A stretch of 64,000 bases of DNA from Kitagawia praeruptora (lineage: Eukaryota; Streptophyta; Magnoliopsida; Apiales; Apiaceae). The notes beneath the pieces were generated by a model, which was not told the origin of the DNA, did no database searches, and saw only the letters and a program-made list of their open reading frames with translations. Below, piece by piece: positions 22,151-34,961 of the stretch; the stretch's first letter is position 1; each line of letters opens with the position of its first letter. The translations under genes and the position numbers were made by a program. Location: contig CM075345.1 of NCBI GenBank assembly GCA_037693485.1, positions 115,187,501 to 115,251,500 on the forward strand. Reading direction: 5' to 3'.

Positions 22151-24390
22151 ATGACAGAAAAAACACAAACTCCAACAACTAGCAGATATGAATCAATCAG
22201 AGTTCCAATACTCAGGGCATCAGAATATCCCATATGGAAGGTGAAGATGGAAATGTTTCTGGAGGCTACAGATCCAGAGTACTTAGACAAAATCCATGAT
22301 GGTCCACATAAGCCTACCAAATTGTCTGTTGCAGTTGCTGGAGAGGAACAGAAAATGATTCCAAAGGAGAAGAAGGACTACACCCCTGAAGATATCTCAT
22401 CTATTAGCAAGGATGCCAAAGTAAGGCATTTATTACATAGCGCTCTTGACAATGTTATGTCTAACAGGGTCATTGGATGCAAAACTGCTAAGGAGATTTG
22501 GGATGCTTTGGAAGTCAAATGTCAAGGAACCAAAGCCATCAAAAAGAACAGGAGAACAATACTCACACAGGAGTACGAGCACTTTGACTCAAATACTGAT
22601 GAGTCATTAACAGATATATATGACAGATTCCTGAAATTGCTAAATGATCTGTCACTGGTAGATAAGGAGTATAATCTTGAAGACTCCAATCTGAAATTCT
22701 TGTTGGCTCTTCCTGAGAAATGGGACTTAAAGGCCACTACCATCAGAGACAATCATGATCTGGAAAACATGTCTCTTGATGAAATCTATGGAATGCTCAA
22801 AACTCATGAGCTTGAGATGGAACAAAGAAGTAAAAGGCATGGAGGCAAGTCCAAGATAATTGCTCTTAAAGCTGAGGAAAAAGCTTCTAAAGATGTTACT
22901 GTGAAAAAGAGTCAATCCAAGGGAAAGGCTCTTATTACAAAGTCTGATACTGAGTCATCAAACTCTGATGATGACACAAACTCTGACAATCTCACAGACT
23001 CTGATAATGAGGGTAGTGATGCTGAGATGATACAACTTGCTGCCCTGATGGTAAAAAACTTCAAGAAGATGGCTTACAAGAACTTCAGGAAGGGAAAGAA
23101 GTTCACACGAAGAGATTCAAATTTTGAAAAGAAGAATTTCAGAAAAGCTGATGGAAAGGAAAGCATGTCTGGGAAAGTGGACAAGTCCAAGTTCACATGC
23201 TATAATTGTGGTGAGAAAGGACATTTTGCACCTGAGTGCAAGAAAGTCAAAGTTGATAAAGGTCAAGCTTACATCACAAAGAAGAAGGACTGGGCTGACA
23301 CTTCAGACTCTGAAGATGAGGTAAACTATGCCTTGATGGCAAATGTTGATAGTATCTCTGAAGCTACTGAGACTAAGGTACCTCACTCTACTCTAGCTTT
23401 TGATACTACTGATATATCTGAGTTAAGACTCTTTCTTAAAAACTTGCATGTTAGCTACAGAGATCAGACTTTAGAAAATGAAAGAATAAAATCTGAAAGT
23501 CTAGACCTTAGAAAGAGAAATGACTATCTAGAATTAGAATTAGTCCAGATGTTACAAATTCAGAAAGAGAGAGATGATGCTATTTTTGTTAAAACTGAAT
23601 TATTGAAAAAGCATGCTTATCTTGAATCTGAAATTGCTAAAGAAAAAAACATTATTAAAACTTGGACTAACTCTGGGAAAACTACTCAGATTATCAAAGA
23701 GAATGATTGTTGGAAAGAAGGTCTAGGTTACACTGATAAAAAGAAAACTGCCAACCTAGAAGCTGAGACCTCTAAATCTGTATTTACTAAAAGGGCTGCA
23801 AAGCCCAAAATTAATCCTGTGAGGTTTGTACCAAAATCTGACAAACCAAAATAGGAAGTCAAATCAGTAAATATTGACTTAATGTCTTAGTAAAACAGCT
23901 TAAACACAAGCTGAAGGAGATAAAAAGAGTGAACAAGGTAAAAGAACCTAGGAAAAACAGAAATGGAAAGGTAGGCATCAATAAAAGCAACAACTATATG
24001 TCCATTCCCGATGCTCCTAGGAAGAAATGTTACAACTGTGGAAATCCTAACCATCTTGCTATTTTTTGCAGGAAGAATAAAAATATAAACTCTATACCTT
24101 CTAAGTCAGGAGTTAAGAGTGATTCAGTTAGGTTTAAGCCACAGAATCCTTGTTTTCACTGTGGCAATATTTGGCATTCTATTTATACATGCAAAGAGTA
24201 TCATAATTTGTATTATGATTATTATGAAATTAAACCCTCTTTGAATAAATTCAAGATTGATTCTACATGTATAAATTCTGATAAAAAGAATGTTAGCACA
24301 AACTCTGATAAGACTTCTGCTGCAAAAGCTAACAAACTTAATAAGGCCAATGGATCCAAGAAAGTCTGGGTCCTTAAAACTAATCATTAG
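22151..24390 (+). pseudogene. gag: gag of element C, broken by a stop and a frameshift
   Basis: The first 567 codons (22151-23854) are open from an ATG shortly after the primer site. They carry the copia gag N-terminal region (YPIWKVKMEMFLEATDPEYLD) and the first knuckle CYNCGEKGHFAPEC near 23201-23242. TAG at 23852-23854 ends that frame and a one-base shift near 23885-23900 changes it. The remainder resumes at about 23929-24390 with two more knuckles (CYNCGNPNHLAIFC and CFHCGNIWHSIYTC) and ends at TAG 24388-24390. The layout matches the intact A gag, so this is one damaged gene and not two genes. Confidence 0.85.
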
Positions 24391-24402
24391 TGGTCTTTTT
24401 GA

Positions 24403-27400
24403 TTGCAGGGTAACAGGAAAAATATCCTTGTTCTGGATAGTGGATGCTCAGGACACATGACTGGAAATAAAGCCCTGCTATCAGAATTTGTGGAGAAAGC
24501 TGGCCCAAGTTTTTCTTATGGAGATGGCAACATAGGAAGGACTCTGGGATATGGCAATATCAATCTTGGGAATGTCATCATTGAAACTGTAGCTCTAGTC
24601 TCAGGACTCAAACATAATCTACTAAGTGTGAGTCAAATCTATGACAGAGGTTATCATGTGGATTTCTTTGAAGAACACGGTGAAGTTGTAAGCAAATCTA
24701 CAGGAAAAGTTGTTCTGAAAGGATACAGGCATGGTAACATTTATGAAGCCAAGCTTTCAACAAACTCTGATGGCTCTGCAATCTGTCTACTGAGTAGAGC
24801 ATCAATTGAAGAAAGCTGGGATTGGCACAAGAGACTTTCTCATCTGAATTTCAATAGCATTAATGAGCTAGTGAAGAAAGATCTTGTGAGAGGATTGCCC
24901 AAATCAATTTTTACTCCAGATGGCCTATGTGACTCATGTCAGAAGGCAAAACAAAGGAAAACTTCATTCAAAAGTAAGACTGAATCCTCAATTCTTGAGC
25001 CATATCACTTATTTCATGTTGATTTATTTGGTCCAGTAAATATAATGTCTATTGGAAAGAAAAGATATGCTTTGGTTATTGTTGATGAATACACCAGATA
25101 TACATGGGTATATTTCATGCACAAGAAAGAAGAAACTGCATCAATCTTAACAGAGCATGTTAGACAACTGGACAAAGGATCTAAGCATACAGTGAAAATC
25201 ATAAGGAGTGATAATGGTACTGAGTTCAAGAATGCAGTCATGGAAGAGTTTTGTAAAGAAAATGGAATAAAGCAAGAATTCTCTACACCTGGATCTCCAC
25301 AACAAAATGGAGTAGTAGAGAGAAAAAATAGGACTCTCATAGAAGCTGCAAGGACCATGCTTGATGAAGCAAAGCTGCCAACTTACTTCTGGGCTGAAGC
25401 TGTGCAAGCTGCTTGTTTCACACAGAATGCTACACTCATAAACAAGCATGGTAAAACACCATATGAGATGGTGAAAAATAAGAAGCCGAACCTGAAGTAC
25501 TTTCACGTGTTTGGATGTAAGTGTTTTGTTCTTAAGACTCATCCAGAACAGCTTTCCAAATTTGATTTAAAAGCTGATGAAGGAATCTTTGTTGGATACC
25601 CACTATCCACAAAAGCATTCAGAGTCTACAATCTGAGAACAAAAGTGGTCATGGAATCTATCCATGTGTCTTTTGATGATAAGAAGATAACATGACTTGA
25701 AGATTTTGATGAACATGACCAGCTGAGATTTGGGAATGAAGAAATAAATGTTGATCTACAAGATTCTGATACTCTTTCAGACAATATTGTTCAATCTATA
25801 CAAGTAGATCAGACTGTAGCACATGTTGAGGGGGAGCAAGTGACCGATGAAAATGAACCCCAATCAAGTAAAGAAACATCAAAGAATGCATCTGCTACTA
25901 ATGATTCATTAAACTCTGATTCATCAAACTTTGAAAGCAACAGCTCAGGGGGAGCAAACAATGATTTTGGATCTACTAGTCATCACTCTCAACACAATTA
26001 TGAACTTGGGGAATCATCAAGATCAAATCTGCCGAGACAAAGGGTATGGAGTATAGCGCATCCCTTTGAACAGATCATTGGAGAACCGGACACGGGTGTA
26101 CAGACTAGAAGAGCAACATAGAATGAATGCAATTTCGTAGGATTTTTATCTCAAATTGAACCTAAAAAGGTTGATGAAGCTCTTGATGATCCAGATTGGG
26201 TAACTGCAATGCAGGAAGAACTCAATCAATTCGAAAGGCAGAAAGTGTGGAAGCTGGTGCCAAGACCAAAAGATAAATCTGTAATTGGCACTAGATGGGT
26301 GTTTAGAAATAAACTGGATGAAACTGGTATTGTTACGAGGAACAAGGCTCGATTGGTAGCAAAGGGTTACTCTCAAGAAGAGGGAATTGATTATGATGAA
26401 ACCTATGCTCCAGTTTCAAGGCTTGAAGCAATCAGGATGTTCTTAGCATTTGCTGCACACTCCAACTTTAAGGTTTTTCAGATGGATGTGAAGAGTGCAT
26501 CCAGAACAGCTTTCTAAATTTGATTTAAAAGCTGATGAAGGAATCTTTTTTGGATACCCACTATCCACAAAAGCATTCAGAGTCTACAATCTGAGAACAA
26601 AAGTGGTCATGGAATCTATCCATGTGTCTTTTGATGATAAGAAGATAACAGGACTTGAAGATTTTGATGAACATGACCAGCTGAGATTTGAGAATGAAGA
26701 AATAAATGTTGATCTACAAGATTCTGATACTCTTTCAAACAATATTGTTTAATCTATACAAGTAGATCAGACTGTAGCACATGTTGAGGGGGAGCAAGTG
26801 AACGATGAAAATGAACCCCAATCAAGTGAAGAAACATCAAAGAATGCATCTGCTACTAATGATTCATTAAACTCTGATTCATCAAACTTTGAAAGCAACA
26901 ACTCAGGGGGAGCAAACAATGATTTTGGATCTACTAGTCATCACTCTCAACACAATTATGAACTTGGGGAATCATCAAGATCAAATCTGCCGAGACAAAG
27001 GGTATGGAGTAGAGCGCATCCCTTTGAACAGATCATTGGTGAACCGGACACGGGTGTACAGACTAGAAGAGCAACACAGAATGAATGCAATTTCGCAGGA
27101 TTTTTATCTCAAATTGAACCTAAAAAGGTTGATGAAGCTCTTGATGATCCAGATTGGGTACCTGCAAGGCAAGAAGAACTCAATCAGTTCGAAAGGCAGA
27201 AAGTGTGGAAGCTGGTGCCAAGACCAAAAGATAAATCTGTAATTGGCACTAGATGGGTGTTTAGAAATAAACTGGATGAAAATGGTATTGTTACGAGGAA
27301 CAAGGCTCGATTGGTAGCAAAGGGTTACTCTCAAGAAGAGGGAATTGATTATGATGAAACCTATGCTCCAGTTGCAAGGCTTGAAGCAATCAGGATGTTC

Positions 27401-28645
27401 TTAGCATTTGCTGCACACTCCAACTTTAAGGTTTTTTAGATGGATGTGAAGAGTGCATTTTTGAACGGAGATCTAGAAGAAGAAGTCTATGTTGAACAAC
27501 CCCCTGGGTTCGAAGACAAGGAATTTGAAGGTTTTGTGTACTTTCTCTTCAAAGCTCTCTATGGTCTCAAGCAAGCCCCTCGAACATGGTATGATACTCT
27601 CTCCAAGTTCTTACTTGAAAATGGTTTTACAAGAGGTATCATCGACAAAACTCTCTTTCATAAAAAGCATAAAAATGATATAATTCTGGTGCAAGTATAT
27701 GTGGGTGATATAATATTTGGTTCTACTAATGATTTGCTATGCAAGAGATTTGCTAAGCTAATGCAGAGTAGGTACGAGATGAGCATGATGGGTGAGTTGT
27801 CCTTCTTCCTTGGACTTCAAGTTGTTCAGAAGCCTGATGGTATTTTCATCTGCCAATCAAAATACATAAAGGATCTTCTGAAGAAATATGGGATTGAAGA
27901 AGCAGCTACTGCCAAGACCCCGATGCCAACTACAATCAAGCTTGATGAAGACAAATCTGGTAAGTCAGTTGACATCACGAAGTATCGAGGTATGATCGGC
28001 TCTCTCTTGTACTTAACTGCTAGTAGACCATATATTATGTTCGCAACTTGTCTATGTGCTAGATTCCAATCTAACCCTAAAGAGTCACATCTTATAGCTG
28101 TTAAACATATTTTCAGATACCTTAAGGGAACCCCCAATCTTGGGATTTGGTACCCTAAAGGAACAGGTTTTGACCTAATTGGCTATACAGATTCTGACTT
28201 CGCAGGTTGTAAGATTGATCGGAAAAGTACTTCTGGAAGCTGTCAGTTTCTAGGAAGAAGGTTGGTATCTTGGTACAGCAAGAAGCAACACTCAGTATCT
28301 ACCTCGACAGCCGAAGCAGAATACATTGCAGCAGGTAGTTGTTGTGCTCAGATCCTATGGATGTGGAATCAACTTCAGGACTATGGACTCATGTTGGACA
28401 AAATTCCAATTCTATGTGACAACACGAGTGCCATTGCCATTGCCGACAATCCATTTCAACACACCAGGACTAAGCACATTGATATCAGGTATCATTTCTT
28501 ACGAGAGCATGTCATGAATGGAACTGTGGTATTATATTTTGTTCCCACAGATGAACAAATTGCAGACATCTTTACTAAACCACTGGATGAATTCACTTTC
28601 TCCAGGTTAGTTGGTGAACTTGGGATGTTAAATCTGTCTAATTAA
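24403..28645 (+). pseudogene. pol: pol of element C, with tandem duplication and multiple stops
   Basis: Protease DSGCSGHMTG is near 24436-24465, followed by pre-integrase HKRLSHLN, integrase (FHVDLFG, RSDNGTEF, VVERKNRT near 25309-25330), RT and RNase H (SDFAGCKIDRKST near 28190, ADIFTKP near 28563). The frame breaks at TGA 25693-25695, TAG 26119-26121, TAA 26750-26752 and TAG 27437-27439; where the duplicate copy keeps a sense codon, three of these differ by one C-to-T change. A 958-bp duplication adds 1 nt modulo 3 and so also shifts frame. The RT box reads YVGD (27698-27709) instead of YVDD. There is no ATG at the start; pol is in the same frame as gag here but separated by TAG and TGA. 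Confidence 0.9.
25541..27456 (+). repeat. 958-bp tandem duplication within pol of element C
   Basis: 25541-26498 and 26499-27456 are near-identical direct copies. The junction at 26490-26505 fuses GATGTGAAGAGTGCA of the RT region to TCCAGAACAGC of the integrase end, with CAT shared between the two break sites. The copies differ at scattered single bases. Confidence 0.9.
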
Positions 28646-29372
28646 TTTTGGATAATCAATAACTGCAATTTGTTATAAGTTCACATGTATTTTAAATGTC
28701 CATATGTTTAGAACTTGTGAATTTATTTGCATCCAGTCCTCATATTATAGTTATCTCTATATTAATTACCACACTTATAAATGCTATATTTTATGGTAAT
28801 TAGTTAGTAAATAATTGAGTTAATTGTAGCATAATTAAATAAATATTTTATTGACATATATCAATTAACGATATTTTGTTAATTTTATGTCTATTTAATT
28901 GTGAGTTTATCTGATTATTGTGGATTAATTCTTGATTTACTGTGTGATTATTTTTAAATCCATAATAATTAGAAGTATTAAATATGTGTATGTGTATAGG
29001 CTGATAGGTTTCAGCGATAATATGTTTTTTCGGCCGACAGGTTTCGGTGATAAGATGTTGTTTCGGCTAATTAGGTAGTTACGTGAGAAATTATTGAGCG
29101 GTGTTATTTTTCAAACATAACCTGTCACTATTACACCTAACCCACTATTACTTGAAACCTTATAAATGATGAGTTTTTGTTTGTGTTTAACATCATCATT
29201 TTTCAGATATACAGAGCATATACACACAATTCCTGAATATTTCGAGATTTGATCGGAAATATCTCTCAATCTAGCTGGTGGTTTTTAGATCGGATTTCAT
29301 ATTCTTGCTTTATACATCATCCTTTATAAAAACTAACCCTTGTTTTTTTTGAGTTTCCTCAAAGTTTTGGAA
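28646..29372 (+). other. pol to envelope-like spacer of element C
   Basis: About 730 bp of AT-rich non-coding DNA. TATAAATG at 29161-29168 lies 212 bp before the envelope-like ATG and could be an internal promoter. CTCATCATTTTTCAG-like and TTTCCTCAAAG sequence further on could act as 3' splice sites. Two short 'aggtttcggtgataagatg' repeats occur at 29006-29060. No antisense ORF like that in A and B is seen here. Confidence 0.4.
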
Positions 29373-29599
29373 ATGGCATTGCAGGGAAGCTTTTTAATTG
29401 CTAAAGTTAATCCTGTTTCCATTCAGCAAATCGAAACCATTCAGGATGAGCAATTTCGGGCTTGGACACAATTTCTGAATGAACATTCATTAATTCGCTA
29501 TGCTTTAGTTACATAAGTGCATCTTAACCATGATGCATTGCGTGAACTATATTGTAGTGCAGTTAACACTTCTAGACAGGACGGGTGTGCATTCACATA
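29373..29599 (+). pseudogene. Envelope-like gene of element C, first piece (cut by element B)
   Basis: Starts at ATG 29373 (MALQGSFLIAK) and is already broken by TAA at 29514-29516 before the insertion point of B at 29599. The frame continues without shift into the sequence right of B (46301), which confirms that B landed inside this gene. The N-terminus has no signal peptide. Confidence 0.75.
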
Positions 29600-30312
29600 T
29601 GTTAACTCGAATAACTTGTAGAAGGGGGGGGTTGAATACAAGTTATATAATCGTGTCTGATTTTTGCTTGATTATATGAACAAGAATAAACGAATGAATA
29701 AAACTCTGTTTGTATTAATAAGATCAAATACAAACTCTACCAAAGGTGTACAATACCTTTAGCAGCTGCTGACAATACAAATCTCTCTCTCTCTCTGTTT
29801 GTACTCTCGTATATTCACGATTACAAACCTCACGAACACTTTTTACAATGATATAGAGAGAGTATTTATAATGCTACCTATCAACTAATAACAGAAAGAT
29901 ATAATCTATACATGACAATGTTCTGTCTTCTAGTCGATAGTTTCCTTCAATAGAAAACTCTTTCCTTCATAATATCTTCTTGCTTGTTCTTCAAACAACG
30001 ATCCTGTTTTATAGCACTTGCCAGTTTCTGTAGCATCCACAATGACATCATCAGTAACACGACTGATATCAGGATTTCATCTTGCATCATCAGTATCTGA
30101 TCATCATTAGTATTAGACCGTCATCAGGATTTGTTCTTTGTTCCTGACATTTAGTCTCCGATACACTGTTCATTCCTGACTAAACTGTACAGATAACTGT
30201 TTTACACATAAATCCTATATATAGTGCTAAATCCTTTATAAGATCAGGATTACAAGAAGTATAATGTGTAAATTCTATTCTTAACATCACAACTTATGAA
30301 TTATTCCTAACA
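29600..30312 (-). repeat. 3' LTR of element B
   Basis: TGTTAACTCG to CCTAACA, 713 bp. The polypurine tract follows at 30313-30326. Confidence 0.92.
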
Positions 30313-30326
30313 ATCTCCCCCTATTT
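30313..30326 (-). promoter_or_regulatory. Polypurine tract of element B
   Basis: Same AAATAGGGGGAGAT sequence as element A, read on the minus strand and abutting the LTR. Confidence 0.85.
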
Positions 30327-30535
30327 ATGCTTTAAAATCTGAAGCATAAATCTAAGTTGTGGATGTCAAAATATATAACAATACAACCAGAATAGAATTT
30401 ATGAATGTAGAATTATGAAGTTAAGTACCTCCTTCCCAGATGTAGACGTTTATCTAGTACTTAGAAGAAAGAATTTTAACTGTTAATGCTGCTCTTCCTT
30501 TACCACTTCCTAGCTGAGATTCACCACTGTCACTC

Positions 30536-33463
30536 CTAGTTCTTCTTTTTACTTCCCTTCGTCTGCTCTTTATCTCCCCCAGTCTGGTGTTGTTGTCTTT
30601 GAATTGTCTTTATCTCCCCCTTTTTGACATCATCAACATTCATTCCAAGAGATTCAGAAACAGAACAAATGATATTCATCAGAACTGCTTGATTTTCCAT
30701 AATTGTGACTTGGTTATCTTCAAGTGATTGAAGTCTTGTTTGCATAGCAATTTGAGAATTCTGAATATCTTTCAAAACATCATAATGAACTTCAATGTTG
30801 GAAGTGCTTCTAGTATCTTCAGAATCAGAAAGAACTGTATCTTCAAGTCTTGTAGAAGAAGTTGCTTGAGTTGTATGATATTCAAGTAATAAAACCTGAT
30901 TAGAAGTATCAACATCTTCATCTTTCTGATCTGGAGCTGAAACATGATCATCATCTCCTTCACCAGTATTCTGTGTACTAACATCTTCAAATCCTGACTC
31001 CTCCTTAGAGTGATTAGAGACTGTAGATGTCTCAATTCTAGCTGATATTGGAAGTACATACAAAGGAACACTAGGATCATTAGGAACTTCATCTGGTACA
31101 TATGTATCAAGAGATTGCTTTATCCTGGCACCTCTTCTGTTAATGATTCCTGCAAGCCTCTCCTTTTGCTTCTGAGCTTTAACTTCTGGCTTTGCATTGT
31201 GATGTGCGAGGTCATTCTTCTGATACATTTTGATGAATGAATAAGTACCAGCATCCATATCCAAATTTTCAGACCAAAATTCAGGAAAAACCTGATCCCA
31301 GAAATCAAATGATGGTTTCCTAATTTTCTTTCCCTCACTATGGAGTTGATCATCCATACCCTCATTCTCAATTTGACTTACTAAAGTCAACACACTTTCT
31401 ACCTCACCTTTTGCCTGGTCAGGAGCCAGCCTCTCAGTTTGTGGATCTAAGTCCATCTTTTCAAGTGTATCACTCAAATTTGGATAAGTGCTCTCATGAC
31501 CTACAGAAAAATAGAGTTTAGAAGGAGTTTTTATACCTGAACTCACATGGAGAGAGGGTTCCTCATATGGCAAGGGGCTTGAGGTTTTCTCCAAGGAGTG
31601 AGCTACTATAGTCTCTGAACCCATACAATCATCTTCTTTTCTTCCAGAAACTACAGGCTCCAGTATACCACTTTCAGATTCTTTACTAGACTCTGATGTC
31701 TTCAGTAATACTTCATTAGACACCATAGTTAGTACATCACCGTCTTTAAGTGATTGAAGTGCAACATGCTTCGAGAGTCCAAATTTCTTGACTAATTGTC
31801 TTCTGACAGATACATAGAAATACATCTTCATTAAGCCAAGTCTTTGATGTAGAAGTCCATATTCTTCTGGAAATAAAAGTTTTGGTACTCTTTCAACCAG
31901 AAAATCTAGAACAGGCCTTGATAACTTCACTTTGAGAGAAATTAGTCCCATAGCCAGTCTGTATGATAATGTAGTTTCCCATGAAGAATCAATATCCAGA
32001 TCTCTATGGTCATTTGCTGACTTGATTGTAGCTTCATTTGTAGAGACCTGCATGATATTAGTTGGACTAGACACTGTGTGTGTAGGTGACAATTGAATCT
32101 TTCTCCTTGTTCTCCTGGTATAGTGAGCAAAAGATTTATCCTGAGAAGACTCAAGAGGTGTAGACACAGAAGTGATCTTGGGATGAGATCTTTGTTCAAT
32201 AGACACAGTCTTTTGAGAGACACTATCCAGTAACTGTTTTCCCTTTTTAAGAACTACAGCCTTTTGGGAGACTACAGCCTGGCTGTGACTAGGTTTTTCA
32301 TCTCTTTGTGCTAACAGAGAAAGTTGAATTGCAGCCTTTAATTCTGCTCTCTCAGCAAGAGTTAAATCATCATCATCTTCACTAGAATTACTACTACTTG
32401 ACACAACAAATCTTCTCTTCCTTACAACTGATGTCTTTTGAGAAACACCAGAGGTTGGTTTCTTTGAAACAATAGGTTGTGGATCAAAATTTGGTTCTTG
32501 AATTGTTTCAGAGACTATAATGTTTTGGGCTACTTGGGTAGACACAGGTGGATTCTCCTCCAAATGAGATTCCAGAGCCATTTCACCACAAAAGAAAGAA
32601 GAATTGTAGAGAGTAGGAGGATGAGTTTTAAGAATTACCTGAAAATGAGGTGGATAATGAATTGCAGGTATTTCATCTAGATTCTTTTCATTGTCCTTCT
32701 TTGTAATGTCAGAGAAAATTCTCTTTTGCTGTACATAAGAAGAAACACAATGTTCCCTACCAAATCTAGCTTCAACATCAGGAATAAAATGGTTAATAAA
32801 CATTTGCATAAATCTATGATAATAAACCATTTTCCTGTTTTAATCTCTTAACCCAAGTTTAATACTTATCTGACTTAAGATAATGTGACCAATGTTAATT
32901 ACTCTGTCATAAAGCAAACTATAAGCAATATGTGATGTAACAGAAGTAATTTGCTGAAAAGAACTACATTTACCAGTAAAACATTTAGCAATTTGATCAA
33001 AGAAGAAAGACCATTCCTTTCTAAGAAAAGACCTATTGAACTGGCTCATGTTGTCTAGAGGTCCACTATAACCTAATTCAGACAACATAGTTCTCACATT
33101 ATCATCAGATGGTACATTCTCATAAATCAAACTAACAGGTAAGTGAAGTACTGAATTAACAACAGATTCAGTAATATCAAATGAGTCTTGTCCTAAGTGT
33201 AGAACAATCTTACCTGATTGACTCTGAGTAGAATCAATTACCTCAGCATTCTCCCAAGCTTGTGAAATAGCTTCTTGATTAATTTGTGGAGATGCTGTCA
33301 ATGCATAACTTAATGGTCCATTCGCCAGAAAGTCCAAGATTGGATGAAAATCAGTTAATACTCCTTCCTTGTTGGTGATAGCTGCTACATGATTGTTCAT
33401 CATAAAATCAAAGTCACCAAACTTGAAAGCCACTGATTTAAGTATTCTTCTCTGAGCTGCCAT
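30536..33463 (-). pseudogene. Envelope-like ORF of element B, one stop, internally deleted
   Basis: Starts at ATG 33463 (MAAQRRILKS). Codon 208 is TAA (32840-32842) where A has CAA. From 32830 the same frame then stays open for 764 codons to 30536. Compared with A, 354 bp are missing between two copies of AAGTG (A positions 10864 and 11218). The loss is in frame and removes the stop that A has at 11089, so the C-terminal coiled coil is directly continuous with the conserved core. The SDSDSDSE run of A is also shorter here by four residues. Domains and doubts are as for the A copy. Confidence 0.75.
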
Positions 33464-34135
33464 TGATTTTGATCTGAAAAGAACTTGAGAAATTCTTGAA
33501 ATGGATTAGTGATTTTGAAAACTAGAGAGTGTTTTTGCTTTAGAGAATGTAAAATTAGAGAAAGCAATCACACGATTAGAGTTTCAAAACAAATATATTT
33601 CACAAATCTTTCAGACCACTATCCCACGTTGACACGTAGATTGACAGGTGTCAGTCCCTGAAAAATGCGGTTACCCACGATTTTTGGAAAATAAAATCCA
33701 AAATTGATTTTCATGAAATAAATCAGGGTATTATCAAGATAAAAATCAATGCTGATCAGCTTCTTTTTCCTGTTGACCTCCATCAAAATAATCACAAAAT
33801 ACAATGTGATTTAAAAATATAATAATTCTCAAATCCTGATGGTCACACATGAAATCCTGATCAATATCATCCTGATTCCAGAGACTTAATATGGAGTTTC
33901 CACGTGGCATCTTTCTTTTATCTGAAAAAGAAATAAACAATTAATCTGAACAATATCAAGTGGTTAGATATATTCAACATTTCTTGAAAACAAGAAACAC
34001 AGTCACACGCAATAATTAGCATCTGACTTCATTAAAACTTCCAAGTGACTGTTCAGCTTTTCATGTCTTTCTATAAAAGAAACAGACGCCTTATGCCATT
34101 CTCCATAACCCTTTCAATTTCTGTTCTTCACAACA
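33464..34135. promoter_or_regulatory. Putative divergent promoter, element B
   Basis: Same layout as in A: G-box CCACGTGG near 33899-33906, plus-strand TATAAAAG at 34072-34079 (64 bp before the antisense ATG, the same distance as in A), an ATATATTT box toward the envelope-like gene near 33594, and AAGTTCTTTTCAG ending at about 33474. Small indels separate it from the A copy. Confidence 0.45.
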
Positions 34136-34405
34136 ATGCTCCTCAAACCAAAATTCCATTCAAATCCATTCTTTAGATCTTTCACGGTCGATGAACATCC
34201 TGTTCTTGATCATCTCTTTGAAAAGATGACTCTTCTCATCGAACTAATCATAGATGGATTGGTTTCCGATAATATCCAGAGGTTTCTCCTAGAACATCCA
34301 TCTGTTGGATACAATCTTCCCCTAACCTCCTCAAAACTTGAGGATGAAGAATTTGGCCGAGAGTCTGAGGTTGATCTTGATGGAGATGCTATTCATTTAA
34401 GTTAG
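34136..34405 (+). CDS. Antisense accessory ORF of element B, unknown function
   Basis: 89 codons, identical to the A copy except at residue 4 (K for E) and one I for M. Start, TATA distance and stop are the same, and the -1 frame is likewise open past the stop. Its persistence in two copies is partly explained by their recent common origin, so this alone does not prove selection. Confidence 0.5.
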   Translation: MLLKPKFHSNPFFRSFTVDEHPVLDHLFEKMTLLIELIIDGLVSDNIQRFLLEHPSVGYNLPLTSSKLEDEEFGRESEVDLDGDAIHLS

Positions 34406-34961
34406 CTACTCTCATTCAAGTCGCCCAGACAAGGAATCCAAGAGTAGATGAGGCTATTCAATCCCCTGATGGATTTCTTGAGATGCTCCTTGTCCTGTAC
34501 CTCAAAATTCATATCAATAGACAAGTATAGGATTATCAGTAGAAGTTAGACAAAAAGATGTTGTATTTCATTTCCATATATGTAATGATTTCAATTAATG
34601 AAAATACAATTTCTTATTATCTACTTGTCTTTTGATTATGAATGATGTATAAATTATCAGTATGCAAATATTAAAACATGCTGGCATAGACTTAACACAT
34701 CACAGAATTAGATTACTACACAATGTAAACGTCAGGATTTGAAACAATTTTCACAATCCTGATACTGACACAATATTGATGACGTCAGCATCCTGATACA
34801 AATCTAATCCTGATGATTATTAACAAGTCTATCATACTGAAATTTATCAAGGCAAAGTGTTATAGCTAAAGCATTTAACAATCAAATATAGATCCTGACA
34901 AGAATATCAAGTCTATAAGCTAAAAACAACATACCTTGCTACTATTGCAGATTTTAAAGAT
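34406..34961. other. Spacer between antisense ORF and pol end (element B)
   Basis: Near-copy of 13878-14435, with the same ATCCTGAT cluster and TGACGTCA. Nothing else is seen. Confidence 0.5.
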
